Source: Nocardia pseudobrasiliensis NBRC 108224 (lineage in GTDB: Bacteria; Actinomycetota; Actinomycetes; Mycobacteriales; Mycobacteriaceae). From it: a stretch of DNA of 64,000 nucleotides. The notes beneath the pieces are model-generated. The model was given only the letters and a program-made list of their open reading frames with translations, did no database searches and was not told the DNA's origin. Position numbers and translations under genes: made by a program. Positions 62,380 to 64,000 of the stretch are shown piece by piece; within the stretch, counting starts at the first letter, position 1, and each line of letters begins with the position of its first letter. The stretch is taken from NCBI RefSeq assembly GCF_001613105.1, contig NZ_BDBS01000002.1:62001-126000 (forward strand), written 5' to 3'.

Positions 62380-63578
62380 ACGGCGCGAACGGACTGCTCG
62401 CCGAGATCGAGCGGGTGGGGGCGGACCGGTCGCGCGGGGGCTATTCGCGGCATGTGTTCGCTTCTGCCGAACTCGAACTGCGCGAGTGGTTCATCGCCGC
62501 GGCGCGGGCGCGCGGGCTGACCGTGCACACCGACCGCAACGCCAATATCTGGGCGTGGCTGGGTGAACCGGGACCGAATGCGGTGGTGACCGGCAGCCAT
62601 CTGGACTCGGTGCCCGGCGGCGGGGCCTTCGACGGGCCGCTCGGGGTGGTCAGCGCATTGGCCGCGCTGGATCTGCTTCGGGCGGAGGGCTTCTCACCGA
62701 AGCGTCCACTCGCGGTGGTGGTGTTCGCCGAGGAGGAGGGCGGGCGCTACGGGGTGCCGTGTCTGGGATCGCGGCTGCTGGTGGGGACGCTGCCGCCCGA
62801 ACGGGTGCTGGCGCTGCGCGACGGGGAGGGGGACAGTTTCGCCGACGCGGCCCGGGCGGCCGGATTCGACACCGATCATTTCGGCAGGGACGAGGAAACC
62901 CTCGGTCGCATCGGCACATTCGTCGAACTCCATGTGGAACAGGGCAGGGGACTGGTTCACCTGGACGCGCCGCTCGCGGTCGGCAGCGCCGTCATCGCGC
63001 ACGGACGGTGGCGGTTCAGCTTCGCCGGACAGGGCAATCACGCCGGGACAACGCTGCTGGGCGATCGCCGCGATCCGATGCTGCCCGCGGCCGGATTGAT
63101 CGCGGCCGCACGGCGTCTCGCGGCCGGGGTGCCCGAGGCGCGGGCGACGGTAGGGCGGATCGCGCCGACCCCGGGCGGCACCAATGTGATCGCCTCGCGG
63201 GTGGACGTCTGGCTCGATGCCCGCGTACCCGAACCGGGCAGCGCGCACGATCTGGTGCGCGAGATCGCCGCCGAGGCGCGGGAGGCGGCCGAGCTCGAGG
63301 GGTGCACGGTCGAGGTCCGCGAGGAATCCTACGAGGGGACAGCGGCTTTCGATCCGGCGCTGCGCGACGAGCTGGTGGGGTTGCTCGACGGCGCGCCGGT
63401 TTTGCCGACGGGTGCGGGCCACGACGCTGCCGTGCTTGCGCCCTATGTTCCGACCGCGATGCTGTACGTGCGCAACCCCTCCGGCATCAGTCATTCCCCC
63501 GAGGAACACGCCGAACCCGCCGATATCGACCACGGCGCACGGGAATTGGCCCGGGTGCTGCGGAGGCTGGCGGGATGA
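62376..63578 (+). CDS. M20-family amidohydrolase in the hut operon (AllC-like)
   Basis: A 400-residue zinc/manganese hydrolase of the allantoate amidohydrolase / N-carbamoylase group. Metal ligands are visible in [19 protein letters not shown] (His, Asp), [13 protein letters not shown] (Glu-Glu), ELHVEQG (His) and the C-terminal GISHSPEEH (His). ATG 62376 overlaps the hutU stop and the stop overlaps hutF. Its place between hutU and hutF, and the absence of a recognisable hutG in the visible part, suggest it deacylates N-formyl- or formimino-glutamate rather than allantoate. That role is inference. Confidence 0.82.
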
Positions 63579-64000
63579 ACACCTACTGGTGCCGCCGGGC
63601 GTGGCTGCCGGACGGCGTGGCCGAGGGCGTCCGAATCGACATCGACGGAACCACTATCCGTTCCGTATCGACGGGTGAGAAGCCTAGCGGCACAATATTT
63701 TCCGGAATGGTCGTCCCCGGCTTCGCGAATGCGCACTCGCACGCCTTCCATCGTGCGCTGCGGGGCCGCACGACCGATGATCGGGGCAGCTTCTGGACCT
63801 GGCGGGAGCGGATGTACACCGTGGCCCAGCGGTTGGAACCGGAGTCCTACTACCGGCTGGCGCGCGCGGTGTACGCGGAGATGGTGCTGGCCGGATACAC
63901 CAGCGTGGCCGAGTTCCACTATCTGCACCATCCGGCCCGGGGCGGACGCTACGACGCGCCCAATCCCTTCTCCTACGCGCTGGTGGCCGCGGCCGCCGAT
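63575..64000 (+). CDS. hutF: Formimidoylglutamate deiminase (partial, runs off the window)
   Basis: The first 142 residues are present: [25 protein letters not shown], then VVPGFANAHSHAFHRALRGRTTDDRGSFWTWRERMYTVAQRL, with the metal-binding HSH motif of amidohydrolases and the HutF-type FHRALRGRT. HutF converts N-formimino-L-glutamate to N-formyl-L-glutamate and ammonia. ATG 63575 overlaps the preceding stop (ATGA). The rest of the gene, and presumably hutI, lie beyond 64000. Confidence 0.88.
   Translation, partial: MNTYWCRRAWLPDGVAEGVRIDIDGTTIRSVSTGEKPSGTIFSGMVVPGFANAHSHAFHRALRGRTTDDRGSFWTWRERMYTVAQRLEPESYYRLARAVYAEMVLAGYTSVAEFHYLHHPARGGRYDAPNPFSYALVAAAAD

Overview
The window reads as a chromosomal segment of a mycolic-acid-type actinomycete, most likely Nocardia or a close relative. 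The reasons are the high G+C coding pattern with frequent GTG/TTG starts, stop-start overlaps of the ATGA/GTGA type, an actinobacterial prfB / mechanosensitive channel / ftsE / ftsX / smpB / ssrA neighbourhood, many fatty-acid and lipid genes, and a gene set matching the beta-lactone lipid (nocardiolactone, nlt) pathway known from pathogenic Nocardia. The genus call is inference from gene content.

Layout. (1) 0.3-8.5 kb: a tightly overlapping lipid operon, nltA-nltB-nltC, small membrane protein, nltD, condensation-type acyltransferase, MMPL exporter. The two thiolase-like subunits appear to split one active site: NltA has the Cys, NltB keeps a partner-side Glu. (2) 8.5-11.8 kb: GGDEF protein, PepSY membrane protein and a small membrane protein. 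(3) 11.9-21.1 kb: two tandem acyl-CoA synthetase paralogues and two acyl-CoA dehydrogenases, interrupted by small secreted proteins (one a subtilisin-inhibitor homologue), an internally deleted nuclease-family remnant, and a 1.2 kb segment bracketed by short direct repeats. (4) 21.2-26.3 kb: methyltransferase, GT-C glycosyltransferase, hisN, a repeat-rich intergenic stretch, flavin reductase and an XRE regulator. (5) 26.3-38.7 kb: housekeeping block prfB, MscS-type channel, a 52-residue membrane protein, ftsE, ftsX, recQ (with a repeat-built tail), then several accessory genes, then smpB, a DMT transporter and tmRNA. (6) 38.7-44.4 kb: accessory region downstream of tmRNA. It starts with two genes of clearly lower G+C (DUF5343 protein plus Swt1-type HEPN protein), followed by a HigB/HigA-like toxin-antitoxin pair, a frameshifted HTH gene, an XRE regulator and small proteins. 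(7) 44.5-58.2 kb: secreted proteins, two glycoside hydrolases, an SDR with a KstR-like box, a beta-lactamase-fold protein, a His-tailed MFS transporter beside a FetAB-like ABC pair, an SGNH hydrolase, a DoxX/TetR pair and a PE-PPE-like hydrolase. (8) 58.3-64 kb: histidine utilisation, an IclR regulator divergent from hutH-hutU-M20 amidohydrolase-hutF; hutF runs off the end.

The best candidates for something new are the DUF5343/HEPN pair next to tmRNA, the acyltransferase/MMPL extension of the nlt operon, a tRNA-like element enclosed in a 13 bp inverted repeat near 33.5 kb, the twin small membrane proteins ending in LYLxVRPG, and the HTH gene broken by a 13 bp tandem duplication. No CRISPR array, rRNA, intact insertion sequence or replication origin was seen.
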